Notes: generated by a model not told the origin, from the sequence alone. A stretch of DNA of 64,000 nucleotides from DATJLY01 sp035532935 (GCA_035532935.1 DATKQE010000113.1:4399-68398), one strand, 5' to 3'. Positions 34,148 through 43,008 are shown, counted from the stretch's first letter. Numbers and translations: made by a program.

Positions 34148-35398
34148 ATGGACATTTTGATCGTTGGCGGCGGCATCGGCGGATTGACGCTCGCGCTCAA
34201 CCTCCATGCGTGCAAGATGCCGTGGCGTATCAGGGTCTGCGAAGCCGTGCCGGCGTTCCGGCCGCTTGGGGTCGGCATCAATCTGCTGCCGCACGCCATG
34301 CGCGAGATGACCCGGCTCGGTCTCAAGGAAGCGATCCGGCGGGTCGCGGTCGAGCCGCAGGAATTCGCCTATTTCACGCATCACGGGCAATTCATCCTGA
34401 GCGAGCCATGCGGCCTGCGGGCCGGCTATGACGTGCCGCATTTCTCGATCCACCGTGGCGACCTTCACGCCGTCCTCCATGACGCGTTCGTGGAGCGTCT
34501 CGGCCGGGACAAGCTGTTCCTCGACCACCGCTGCGTCGGCGTCGCGCAGTCGGCCGATCGTGCCACGGCTCATTTCGTCGATCACGACGGCAACGGCCTG
34601 CCGCCGCACGACGCCGATATCGTCATCGCCTGCGACGGCATTCATTCCGCGATCCGCAAGCAGTTCTATCCCGACGAGGGGCTGCCGGTGTTTCACGGCA
34701 TCAACCTGTGGCGCGGCGTCACGCGGGCGCCGCCGTTCCTGACCGGCGGCAGCATCACGCGGATTGGCGGGCTGTTCACCACCAACAAGCTGCTGTTCTA
34801 TCCCATTCGCAACGACATCGACGAGCACGGAAACCAGCTCATCAATTGGTCCGTCGAAGTCGTCACCGACACCCATGACGCGGTGGATTGGCACAAATCG
34901 GGTCGGCTCGAGGACTTCTTCCCGATCTTCAAGGATTGGCGCTTCGATTGGCTCGATGCGGCCGGCCTGCTGCAAAGCGCCGACTTCATCCTCACCTACC
35001 CCATGGTCGATCGCGATCCGATCGGGCAATGGACGTTCGGCCGGGTGACGCTGCTCGGCGACGCCGCGCATCCGATGTACCCGCGCGGCGGCAATGGCGG
35101 CGCGCAGGCGATCATCGATGCCACGACGATCACCGAGCTCCTGCGCAGCGGCGACGATCCCGTTTCCGCCCTCAAGACCTATGAGGCGCGGCGGATCGCG
35201 CCAACGGGCCGAATCGTCCTGGAGAACCGCACGGCGCCGCCCGATCTCATCATCGATACCGTCGAGCGGCTGACCGGCGGCAAGCGCTTCGAGCGGCTCG
35301 AGGACGTGATCAGCGCCGACGAGCTCAAGGCCATCTCGGACAACTACAAGCGCGTCGCCGGATGGGATGTCGCCTCCGTCGGCCGCCGATCGAATTGA
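34148..35398 (+). CDS. FAD-dependent monooxygenase (salicylate hydroxylase/PhzS-like)
   Basis: Class A flavin monooxygenase, 416 aa. MDILIVGGGIGGLTLALNLHA is the FAD-binding fingerprint at the very N-terminus, IVIACDGIHSAIRKQF the DG motif, and VTLLGDAAHPMYPRGGNGG the GD motif. The start at 34148 places the fingerprint at residue 3; longer frames have no support. Related enzymes hydroxylate or oxidatively decarboxylate aromatic acids (salicylate hydroxylase, 5-methylphenazine-carboxylate monooxygenase). Ninth gene of the Rieske operon, which implies a second ring-hydroxylation or decarboxylation step in the pathway. Confidence 0.88.
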   Translation: MDILIVGGGIGGLTLALNLHACKMPWRIRVCEAVPAFRPLGVGINLLPHAMREMTRLGLKEAIRRVAVEPQEFAYFTHHGQFILSEPCGLRAGYDVPHFSIHRGDLHAVLHDAFVERLGRDKLFLDHRCVGVAQSADRATAHFVDHDGNGLPPHDADIVIACDGIHSAIRKQFYPDEGLPVFHGINLWRGVTRAPPFLTGGSITRIGGLFTTNKLLFYPIRNDIDEHGNQLINWSVEVVTDTHDAVDWHKSGRLEDFFPIFKDWRFDWLDAAGLLQSADFILTYPMVDRDPIGQWTFGRVTLLGDAAHPMYPRGGNGGAQAIIDATTITELLRSGDDPVSALKTYEARRIAPTGRIVLENRTAPPDLIIDTVERLTGGKRFERLEDVISADELKAISDNYKRVAGWDVASVGRRSN

Positions 35399-35429
35399 CG
35401 CCCCCCATCAAAGGATAAAGAGCGCCCGC

Positions 35430-36752
35430 ATGACGCCCAATCCGCCGTTTCCGCCGACCGCCAAACCCGTTCCCGAGCGCGCGCGCGCGACCCGGGAACT
35501 TTTGAAATACGTGCCCCAAATCTCGCTCAAGGAGCGCGACCGCCGCTGGGACAAGGCGCGAAAGCGCATGCTCATGGCCGGGATCGACGCTCTGGTGTTC
35601 CTGGGCAACGACATCTACTGGGGCATGGGGATGGCCAATCTGCGCTACCTGCTTCAGGTCGATGCGCAGCTCGGTGCCTATGCCGTCTTTCCGCTTGCGG
35701 GCGACCCGGTCGTGTGGCACGGCGTCGTCCATATGAACCGCCCGACCAGCATGTATCTCTCGACCCAGGAATGGTTTGCCGACGTGCGGACGTATGGCGG
35801 GATGACGGCGATCGTCGACGAGTTGAAAAGCCGCGGGCTCGACCGGTCGCGGCTCGGCCTGGTCGGCTTTTCCTCGACCATCCAGACGACGCCGACCCTG
35901 CTGCACGATGACGTGGTGAACCTGGAGCGAATGCTGCCGCACGCGCAGCTCTCGGACGCGAGCGCGATCCTGCAGGACATGCGCATGGTCAAGAGCGAGG
36001 AGGAGATCGACATCCTGCGCTGCGCCGGCAAGATCGCGCGCAAGGTCGTCGACGCGATGGTCGCCGCGGCTCGGCCCGGCGTCACCGAGGCCGAGCTCTA
36101 TGCCGACATGATCCGGACGCAGATCGCCAATGGCGGCGAGCCCAACGTCTTCAACCTGCTCGCGTCGGGACCGGTCGAGCATCCGCCGGAGGAACTCTGG
36201 CACTTGCTGCACGGCTGCGAACAGCCGCTCACGCCGACGACCCGCCCGCTGCGGCAGGGCGACATCGTCGTCGCCGAATGGCATACCAAATACGGCGGCT
36301 ACCGCTGCCACACCGAGTACACGGTCTATCTCGGCAAGCAAGCACCCAAGGAGCTGCGCCGCATCTGGGACGTTTCGGTCGAATGTCTCGAAGCCAGCAA
36401 GGCGGCGCTGACCGCCGGCCGCACCATCCGCGAGGCGGTCGCGATGATCCGGCGGCCCGCCGAGCGCGCCGGCCTCGATTTCGTCGAGCTGGGTTTCCAT
36501 GCGATGGGAACCGCCTCGCCGGAATTCCCGACGGTGGTCTATCGCGAGGGCTTCGGCAGCAACGCCCTCAACGGCCACAATATCGGCGAGTTCGTGCTCG
36601 AAGAGGGCATGACGTTCGGCAACAACATCGACCTGCACGACGCGCGCTGGAAGCCGGATGTCGGCTGTATGCTGTCGGACTTCATGGTGGTCCGCCCGCG
36701 CGAAGCCGAATGCCTGATCGGCACCCCGACCGAGCTCGCGCAGGTCGGATAG
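35430..36752 (+). CDS. M24 peptidase-fold protein with degenerate metal site
   Basis: 440 aa with a creatinase-like N-domain and a C-terminal pita-bread domain (MRMVKSEEEIDILRCAGKIARKV, a typical M24 start). In aminopeptidase P the metal ligands are D, D, H, E, E. Here the first aspartate region reads VVAEWHTKYGGYRCHTEYTVY, so the D positions appear as E and H. The first histidine may survive in GFHAMG, while the two glutamate positions appear as N (TFGNNIDL) and S (MLSDFMVV). It is therefore probably not a metallopeptidase; creatinase shows the same fold can hydrolyse small amidines without metal. Last gene of the operon; a C-N hydrolase for a pathway intermediate is a guess. Confidence 0.8.
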   Translation: MTPNPPFPPTAKPVPERARATRELLKYVPQISLKERDRRWDKARKRMLMAGIDALVFLGNDIYWGMGMANLRYLLQVDAQLGAYAVFPLAGDPVVWHGVVHMNRPTSMYLSTQEWFADVRTYGGMTAIVDELKSRGLDRSRLGLVGFSSTIQTTPTLLHDDVVNLERMLPHAQLSDASAILQDMRMVKSEEEIDILRCAGKIARKVVDAMVAAARPGVTEAELYADMIRTQIANGGEPNVFNLLASGPVEHPPEELWHLLHGCEQPLTPTTRPLRQGDIVVAEWHTKYGGYRCHTEYTVYLGKQAPKELRRIWDVSVECLEASKAALTAGRTIREAVAMIRRPAERAGLDFVELGFHAMGTASPEFPTVVYREGFGSNALNGHNIGEFVLEEGMTFGNNIDLHDARWKPDVGCMLSDFMVVRPREAECLIGTPTELAQVG

Positions 36753-36779
36753 GCCCCGAATGGCGGTTGCGACGCCCGA

Positions 36780-37271
36780 TCAGCCGGTCGCGGCGAGCGG
36801 CAGGGCCGTGCGGTACTTCACCTGTTTCAGGGCGAAGCTCGATTTGATGCTGGCGACGCCGCGCACGCGGGTCAGGTGGTCCATCAGGAACCGCTCATAG
36901 GCCGCGAGGTCGGCGGTGACGACGCGCAGCAGATAATCGGCATCGCCGGTCATGAGATAGCATTCCATCACTTCCGGCCGCTCGAGGATCGCCGTCTCGA
37001 AACGCTCGAGCGCCTGCTCCACTTGGCGCTCGAGCGTGACGCTGACGAAGACGCTCACCGGCAGCCCGATCGGCACGGGATCGAGCAAGGTCACATAGCG
37101 CAGGATCACGCCCAGCTCCTCGAGCTCGCGCACCCGGCGCAGGCACGGCGACGGACTCAGCCCCACCGCCTCGGCGAGCTGGACGTTGGGCACGCGGGCG
37201 TTCTCCTGAAGCGCCGCGAGGATTTTCCGGTCGATTGCGTCGAGCGCAACCTGGCGCAATTTTTCACCCAT
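36780..37271 (-). CDS. Lrp/AsnC-family transcriptional regulator (MdeR/BkdR-like)
   Basis: 163 aa: N-terminal HTH (LDAIDRKILAALQENARVPNVQLAEAVGLSPSPCLRRVRELEELGVI) and C-terminal RAM/AsnC ligand domain (VFVSVTLERQVEQALERFETAILERPEVMECYLMTGDADYLLRVV). The start at 37271 follows GAGGATAAA. It converges with the M24 gene and is divergent from the E1-type dehydrogenase 94 bases away, the classical Lrp arrangement for controlling the neighbouring catabolic gene. An amino acid is the expected effector. Confidence 0.9.
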   Translation of the reverse strand: MGEKLRQVALDAIDRKILAALQENARVPNVQLAEAVGLSPSPCLRRVRELEELGVILRYVTLLDPVPIGLPVSVFVSVTLERQVEQALERFETAILERPEVMECYLMTGDADYLLRVVTADLAAYERFLMDHLTRVRGVASIKSSFALKQVKYRTALPLAATG

Positions 37272-37276
37272 TTTAT

Positions 37277-37288
37277 CCTCAAATGAGG
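37277..37288. promoter_or_regulatory. Perfect 12-bp palindrome overlapping the Lrp-type gene's ribosome-binding site
   Basis: CCTCA-AA-TGAGG lies 5 bases upstream of the regulator's ATG and contains its Shine-Dalgarno (GAGG on the minus strand). It could be an autoregulatory operator half-site or an RNA hairpin with too small a loop; the arms are only 5 bp, so chance is possible. Confidence 0.35.
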
Positions 37289-37365
37289 CATGAAATTGCT
37301 ATCACCCTAGCCGATGCGGCCCAATTCGCAATGACACGCCTGCCGCTTCCGCGCTATCGAATCCC

Positions 37366-39702
37366 ATGGCCGTCACCGCCCGCCGCTCCTCGCCCGCCGC
37401 CGCAACCGACCGGCTTACGCTGCTGCGCGCGCTCGAGCGCAAGGTGCTGTGGCTCGCGACCTGGACCATCCATCACGCCAATCACGGGCGCGACAACCGC
37501 GACGGCTTGAAGGTCGGCGGCCATCAGGCGAGCTGCGCCTCGGCCGCCTCCCTGATGACCGCGCTCTATTTCCATGCGCTGCGGCCCGAAGACCGGGTCG
37601 CGGTGAAGCCCCATGCGGCACCCGTCCTGCACGCCATCCAGTACCTGCTGGATCGGCAGAGCCGCGCGGCGCTCGAGAATTTCCGTGCCCTGGGCGGCGC
37701 GCAATCCTATCCCTCGCGCACCAAGGACGTGCAGGTCGATTTCTCCACCGGTTCCGTCGGCCTTGGCGTCGGCGTCACGCTGTTCGCGTCGCTGGTGCAG
37801 GATTACGTGCGCCTGCACGGTCTCGGCGGCGAGGGCCGTCCGCCGGGCCGGATGATCGCGCTCATGGGCGATGCCGAGCTTGACGAGGGCAACGTCTTCG
37901 AGGCGCTGCTCGAAGGCTGGAAGCACGACGTGCGCAATCTGTGGTGGATCATCGACTACAACCGCCAGAGCCTCGACGGCGTCATCAACGATCACCTCTT
38001 CCAGAAGATTCAGGATTTCTTCGGCACGGTCGGCTGGAAGGTGGTGACGCTCAAATACGGCAAGCAGCTCGAGGCGGCCCTGGCGCGGCCCGGCGGCGCG
38101 GCGCTCAGGCGCTGGATCGACGAATGCCCGAACGATCTCTACGCGGCGCTGACCTATCAGGGCGGCGCCGGGTGGCGGCAGCGGCTCGAGGCGGATCTCG
38201 GCGCCGAGCCCGGCATCGCGCGGCTCCTCAACGAGCACGACGACGACGCGCTCCATCGCCTCCTGACCAATCTCGCCGGCCACGACATGGCGGCGATCGT
38301 CGCGGCGTTCGATGCCGCGACCGACGACGTGCCGCATTGCTTCGTCGCCTACACGATCAAGGGTTTCGACCTGCCGCTCGCGGGGCACAAGGACAACCAT
38401 GCCGGGCTGATGAACCCGGCGCAGATGGCGCAGTACAGGGCGGCGCAGCGCATTCCCGACGGCGCCGAATGGGACAAGTTCGCCGGGCTCGACGTGCCGC
38501 GCGGGGCGCTCGAGGACTTTCTCGCCGCGGTGCCCATGGCCGAGCGGCCGGCGACCCGCGCCCGGACCGCGCCGCCGCTGCCCATGCCGAGCATCGCGCC
38601 GCCGCGCGCCGCGGAGATGTCGACGCAAGAGGGCTTCGGCCGGATCATGATCGAGATCGCCCGCGCCGGTGGCGATTTCGCCGCGCGCGTCGTCACCGCC
38701 TCGCCCGACGTCACGGTCTCGACCAATCTCGGCGGCTGGGTGAACCAGGTCGGCGTGTTCCATCGCACCGCGCATGAAGACGTGTTCCGCGAGCGCCGCC
38801 TGCCCTCCGCGCAGAAATGGGTGCTCGGGCCCGACGGCCGCCACATCGAACTGGGCATCGCCGAGAACAATCTCTTCCTGCTGCTCGCCGCGCTCGGCCT
38901 CGCCGAGGCGCAGTTCGGTGCGCGCCTGCTGCCGGTGGGGACGCTCTACGATCCGTTCATCGCGCGCGGGCTCGACGCGCTCAACTATGCCTGCTACCAG
39001 GACGCGCGGTTTTTACTGGTGGCGACGCCGAGCGGCATCACCCTGGCGCCCGAAGGCGGCGCGCATCAATCGATCGCGACGCCGCTCATCGGCATCGGTC
39101 AGCCCGGCCTCGCCTATTTCGAGCCCGCCTTCGTCGACGAACTCCACGCGATCATGGCATGGGGCTTCGATCACCTGCAGCGGCCGGATGGCGGTTCGGT
39201 CTATCTCCGGCTCTCGACCCGCCCGGTCGAACAGCCGCGCCGCGCGCTGAACCACGGGCTCGCGGCGGCGGTGACTGCCGGCGGATATTGGCTGCGCGAG
39301 CCCGCGCCCGGCAGCGATCTTGCCGTCATCGCCATGGGCGCCGTGGTGCCCGAGGCGATCGCCGCCGTGGCGCGGATCGGCGAATGGACCGCGCGGGCGG
39401 GACTCATGGTCGTGACCTCGCCCGACCGGCTCCACAGCGACTGGCTGGCATGCGGCGACCGGTCGCATGCCGCCCGGCTGCTGGCGCCGCTCGCCCGCGA
39501 TGCGGCGCTCGTCACCGTGCTCGACGGCCATCCCTTGGCATTGTCGTGGCTCGCCGCCGTGCGCGGACAGCGCGTCGCACCGCTCGGCGTTGCCGCCTTC
39601 GGCCAGTCGGGCGACATCCCGGATCTCTATCGGACCTATGGCATCGACGCCGACGCGATCGTTGCGGCCGCAAACCGGCGGCTCGCCGAACCACGGTTTT
39701 AG
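37366..39702 (+). CDS. Homodimeric 2-oxoacid dehydrogenase E1 / transketolase-like protein (MdeB-like)
   Basis: 778-aa single-chain ThDP enzyme of the AceE type. WTIHHANHGRDNRDGLKVGGHQASCASAASLM is the N-terminal active-site helix region. The ThDP motif is LMGDAELDEGNVFEALLEG to WWIIDYNRQSLDG. The pyrimidine domain contains SPDVTVSTNLGGWVNQVGVFH and ELGIAENNLFLLLAALGL, and the C-domain MGAVVPEAIAAVARIGEW. It is shorter than E. coli AceE (~887 aa). The size and divergent Lrp regulator match MdeB of Pseudomonas putida, the 2-oxobutyrate dehydrogenase E1 of methionine catabolism. No methionine gamma-lyase gene is present here, so the assignment is tentative. Confidence 0.82.
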   Translation: MAVTARRSSPAAATDRLTLLRALERKVLWLATWTIHHANHGRDNRDGLKVGGHQASCASAASLMTALYFHALRPEDRVAVKPHAAPVLHAIQYLLDRQSRAALENFRALGGAQSYPSRTKDVQVDFSTGSVGLGVGVTLFASLVQDYVRLHGLGGEGRPPGRMIALMGDAELDEGNVFEALLEGWKHDVRNLWWIIDYNRQSLDGVINDHLFQKIQDFFGTVGWKVVTLKYGKQLEAALARPGGAALRRWIDECPNDLYAALTYQGGAGWRQRLEADLGAEPGIARLLNEHDDDALHRLLTNLAGHDMAAIVAAFDAATDDVPHCFVAYTIKGFDLPLAGHKDNHAGLMNPAQMAQYRAAQRIPDGAEWDKFAGLDVPRGALEDFLAAVPMAERPATRARTAPPLPMPSIAPPRAAEMSTQEGFGRIMIEIARAGGDFAARVVTASPDVTVSTNLGGWVNQVGVFHRTAHEDVFRERRLPSAQKWVLGPDGRHIELGIAENNLFLLLAALGLAEAQFGARLLPVGTLYDPFIARGLDALNYACYQDARFLLVATPSGITLAPEGGAHQSIATPLIGIGQPGLAYFEPAFVDELHAIMAWGFDHLQRPDGGSVYLRLSTRPVEQPRRALNHGLAAAVTAGGYWLREPAPGSDLAVIAMGAVVPEAIAAVARIGEWTARAGLMVVTSPDRLHSDWLACGDRSHAARLLAPLARDAALVTVLDGHPLALSWLAAVRGQRVAPLGVAAFGQSGDIPDLYRTYGIDADAIVAAANRRLAEPRF

Positions 39703-39705
39703 CCA

Positions 39706-39734
39706 TTGACGGTCGATGGGTATCTCGGAATAAA
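39706..39734 (+). promoter_or_regulatory. Candidate promoter for the fourth LLM gene
   Basis: TTGACG (39706-39711), a 17-base spacer and AATAAA (39729-39734) begin just after the MdeB-like stop. The leader to the LLM ATG would be about 180 bases and contains a stem-loop (GCGCCGGC 39761-39768 pairing with 39775-39782). Confidence 0.45.
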
Positions 39735-39920
39735 GCGACAGGAATTGGCACCACCACATCGCGCCGGCGATCCGGCCGGCGCTGCCGTCGCGCGGCACGC
39801 CCGCCTCCGTCGATCTCGACGGAAGCCGGAAAAAGATCGATCATCCGCCCGGCGATCGCTCCGACGTCCCGTTCGCGCGGGAGACGGGCGCGGCGACCGG
39901 TTCAACCGTCGGAGGTATCC

Positions 39921-40976
39921 ATGAGGTTCGGCATTCAGTTCTTTCCGGACATCGGCCCGGACGAGAAATCGGCGGCGCAGTATTTCGACGAATGCCTGCG
40001 CCTTGCCGCGCTCGCGGACTCCTACGATTGGAGCCACGTGCGCACGGTGGAGCATTATTTCCATCCCTATGGCGGCTATTCGCCCAATCCCATCGTGTTC
40101 CTTACCGCGGTGTCGCAGCGCACGCGCAAGGCGCGGCTGGTGACGGGCGCGGTCCTGCCGGTGTTCAATCATCCGCTGAAGATCGCCGGCGAGCTCGGCA
40201 TGCTCGACGCGATCTCGGGCGGGCGGCTCGAGGCCGGCTTTGCCCGGGCGTTTTTGCCGCACGAATTCGCCCGCTTCGGGATCAGCGTCAACGAAAGCCG
40301 CGATCGCTTCACCGAAGGCATGGAGCAGGTGCGGCTGCTGCTCGAGCGGGAGAACGTGACCAGCGAGGGCCGCTTCCACAGCTTCCGCGACACCACGTCG
40401 CTGCCGCGGCCGACGCAGAAGCCGCGCCCGCCGTTCTGGATCGCGGCACTCGCCACGCCGCAAAGCTTCGTCGAGGCCGGCCGGCTCGGCCACGGCGTGA
40501 TGGCGATCCCGCTCGCGGTGAAGCACATGAAGGATCTGCTCGACCTCTACCGCAATGCCTGGCGCGAGGCGGGACATCCCGGAACCGGGCGGATCATGCT
40601 CGCGTTCCACATGTTCTGCCACGCGGACCGGGCGACGGCATGGGCGATCGCGCGCGACCCGATGAACCGCTATCTGCGTTCGATCGTCGCCGCCGCATCG
40701 GACTGGAGCAACATGACCTCCAAGGATTATCCCGGATACGAGAAGATCATCGCCGAGCTGTCGAAGGAGACCATCGACACCCAGGTCGAGAGCGGCGGCG
40801 CCTGGATCGGCACGCCCGACGAAGTGGCCGATCAGGTCGCCCGCTACCATGACGGCGTCGGCGGTTACGACGAAGCCTCGCTCCAGGTGAATTTCAATAC
40901 GATCAGCCACGACGACGCCGAGCGCGCGATCCGGCTGTTCAGCGAGAAGGTGGCACCCCGCTTCGCCACAGCCTGA
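39921..40976 (+). CDS. LLM-class flavin-dependent oxidoreductase 4
   Basis: 351-aa luciferase-like monooxygenase: MRFGIQFFPDIGPDEKSAAQ, VRTVEHYFHPYGGYSPNPIVFL, and SGGRLEAGFARAFLPHEFARFG at the flavin site, where the usual G-R-G reads A-R-A. ATG at 39921 has GGAGGT 5 bases upstream, which fixes the start. A long ORF extending upstream in this frame is antisense-like noise through the previous gene. It is flanked by its own promoter candidate and a downstream hairpin, so it is probably monocistronic. Substrate unknown. Confidence 0.87.
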   Translation: MRFGIQFFPDIGPDEKSAAQYFDECLRLAALADSYDWSHVRTVEHYFHPYGGYSPNPIVFLTAVSQRTRKARLVTGAVLPVFNHPLKIAGELGMLDAISGGRLEAGFARAFLPHEFARFGISVNESRDRFTEGMEQVRLLLERENVTSEGRFHSFRDTTSLPRPTQKPRPPFWIAALATPQSFVEAGRLGHGVMAIPLAVKHMKDLLDLYRNAWREAGHPGTGRIMLAFHMFCHADRATAWAIARDPMNRYLRSIVAAASDWSNMTSKDYPGYEKIIAELSKETIDTQVESGGAWIGTPDEVADQVARYHDGVGGYDEASLQVNFNTISHDDAERAIRLFSEKVAPRFATA

Positions 40977-40996
40977 CGCATTACGCGCCCGCAACT

Positions 40997-41032
40997 TTCG
41001 GAGCGGCACCACGGCCGCTCCGAACGAGTCTT
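40997..41032 (+). terminator. Stem-loop terminator after the fourth LLM gene
   Basis: A 10-bp perfect stem, TTCGGAGCGG (40997-41006) and its complement (41015-41024), with an 8-base loop, lies 20 bases after the stop. The T-rich tail is weak (CGAGTCTTTCG), so efficiency is uncertain. Confidence 0.55.
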
Positions 41033-41133
41033 TCGATACGACCGATTACAAAGAATTTAGGCGGAAGAATACGTGCCGCAGCGTTGAGTCTCGCAGCGTC
41101 CTTTGACGCACATGGCAGGACGGAACCGCGAGT

Positions 41134-42963
41134 ATGGCTTCCAAGATCGAGGACTACGCTCTTTTGGGAGATTGCGAAACGAGCGCGCTGGTGGCCCGCG
41201 ACGGCTCGGTGGATTGGCTGTGCTGGCCGCGTTTCGACAGCGGCGCGTGTTTCGCGGCGTTGCTGGGCGACCCCGGTAACGGGCGCTGGCTGATCGCCCC
41301 CTGCGACCCGGACGCGCGCGTCAGCCGGCACTACCGCGACGACACGCTTGTTCTCGAGACGGATATCGAAACCGCCGACGGTGCCGTCACGCTGATCGAA
41401 TTCATGCCGCCGCGCGGCCATGCTTCCGATCTGGTGCGGCTTGTCCTCGGAAAGCGCGGCCAGATGAAAATGCGAACCGAACTCGTCGTGCGGTTCGACT
41501 ATGGTTCGCTGGTGCCGTGGGTGACGCGGCTCGACGATGGAACGCTCCGTGCGATATCGGGGCCCGACATGGTCGTCATGCGGACGCCGGTTCCGCTCCG
41601 CGGCGAAGACCTGAAGACCGTCGGCGAATTCACGGTGTCGGCCGGCGAGATGGTTCCGTTCGTGCTCACCTACGGCCCCTCGCATCTGCGGCCGCCGAAC
41701 CCGATCGATCCGCAGGCGGCCTTGGCCCAGACCGAATCGTTCTGGCGCCGATGGACCAAGCATTTCACCGGCGCCGGCGAATGGTCCGAGCCGGTGCTGC
41801 GTTCGCTGATCGCCCTGAAGGCGCTGACCTATCAGCCGACCGGCGGCATCGTCGCCGCCGCGACGACGTCGCTGCCCGAATTGTTGGGTGGGTTGCGCAA
41901 TTGGGATTACCGCTTCTGCTGGCTGCGCGATGCGACCTTCACGCTTCTGGCGCTTATGCGGAGCGGATATTACGGCGAGGCCGGCGCCTGGCGCTCGTGG
42001 CTGCTTCGCACCATCGCCGGCCACCCCGCGCAGGTGCAGATCATGTACGGATTGGGCGGCGAGCACCGGTTGACCGAGTGGGAGGTCCCGTGGCTCGGCG
42101 GCTACGAAGGCGCGAAGCCGGTTCGCATCGGCAATGCCGCGGCCGGGCAGCTACAGCTCGACATCTACGGCGAAGTCATGAATGCGCTGTACCATGCTCG
42201 GGCCGGCAGGCTCGCGGCCGACAAGGCGGACTGGATGCTGCAATTGGAACTCCTGCGGCACCTCGAAACCATCTGGCGCGAGCCCGACACGGGCATTTGG
42301 GAAGTCCGCGGCGGACCACGGCAATTCACCTATTCCAAGGTCATGGCCTGGGTCGCCTTCGATCGCGCCATCAACACGGTGGAGCATTTCGGGCTCGACG
42401 GACCGGCCGATCGCTGGCGCGCCATCCGCAACGAAATTCACGACGAAGTCTGTGCCAAGGCGTTCGATTCCGACCGCGGCGCTTTCGTGCAGAGCTACGG
42501 TTCCACCGCGCTCGACGCCAGCGTTCTGCTCATCCCGCTCGTCGGCTTCCTGCCGCCCGGCGATCCGCGGGTGCGCGGCACGATCGCGGCGATCGAACGT
42601 CGTCTGATGGTCGATGGGTTCGTGCTTCGCTATGACACCGGTAGCGGGCATGACGGGCTTCCGGACGGCGAGGGCGCGTTTCTCGCCTGCAGCTTCTGGC
42701 TCGCGGACAATCTCGCTCTGGTCGGGCGGGATGATGATGCGCGGCGGCTGTTTCAGCGCCTGCTGGCGCTGCGGAACGATGTCGGATTGCTCTCGGAAGA
42801 ATACGACCCGCGCGCCAGGCGGCTGGTCGGGAACTTCCCGCAAGCGCTTTCCCACATCGCTCTCGTCAACACCGCGCACAACCTGACGCAGCCACAGAAG
42901 CCGTTGCCGCAGCGCACCGGCCACGCCGCGCGCCAGCCTGTCGCCGCCGGCCAACAGAATTAG
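41134..42963 (+). CDS. GH15 glucoamylase-like glycoside hydrolase
   Basis: 609 aa. The N-terminal beta-sandwich starts IEDYALLGDCETSALVARDGSVDWLCWPRFDS, the standard beginning of bacterial GH15 proteins. The (alpha/alpha)6 barrel contains GGLRNWDYRFCWLRDATFTLLAL and, near the C-terminus, LSEEYDPRARRLVGNFPQALSH, where the catalytic base glutamate lies. There is no signal peptide, so it acts in the cytoplasm on alpha-glucans; some relatives are trehalases. It is separated by 45 bases from the Tal-Pgi fusion gene on the same strand, so released glucose units could feed directly into hexose/pentose phosphate metabolism. Confidence 0.9.
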   Translation: MASKIEDYALLGDCETSALVARDGSVDWLCWPRFDSGACFAALLGDPGNGRWLIAPCDPDARVSRHYRDDTLVLETDIETADGAVTLIEFMPPRGHASDLVRLVLGKRGQMKMRTELVVRFDYGSLVPWVTRLDDGTLRAISGPDMVVMRTPVPLRGEDLKTVGEFTVSAGEMVPFVLTYGPSHLRPPNPIDPQAALAQTESFWRRWTKHFTGAGEWSEPVLRSLIALKALTYQPTGGIVAAATTSLPELLGGLRNWDYRFCWLRDATFTLLALMRSGYYGEAGAWRSWLLRTIAGHPAQVQIMYGLGGEHRLTEWEVPWLGGYEGAKPVRIGNAAAGQLQLDIYGEVMNALYHARAGRLAADKADWMLQLELLRHLETIWREPDTGIWEVRGGPRQFTYSKVMAWVAFDRAINTVEHFGLDGPADRWRAIRNEIHDEVCAKAFDSDRGAFVQSYGSTALDASVLLIPLVGFLPPGDPRVRGTIAAIERRLMVDGFVLRYDTGSGHDGLPDGEGAFLACSFWLADNLALVGRDDDARRLFQRLLALRNDVGLLSEEYDPRARRLVGNFPQALSHIALVNTAHNLTQPQKPLPQRTGHAARQPVAAGQQN

Positions 42964-43008
42964 CGCAGCCGCAAAGTCGCAGCTCGCCATGGCCCGAGAG
43001 AATACGGC

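Noticed and set aside
39761..39782. Stem-loop after the MdeB-like gene considered as a terminator
   Set aside because: The 8-bp stem is perfect but no T-run follows and it lies downstream of a promoter candidate, so a terminator call is not supported.
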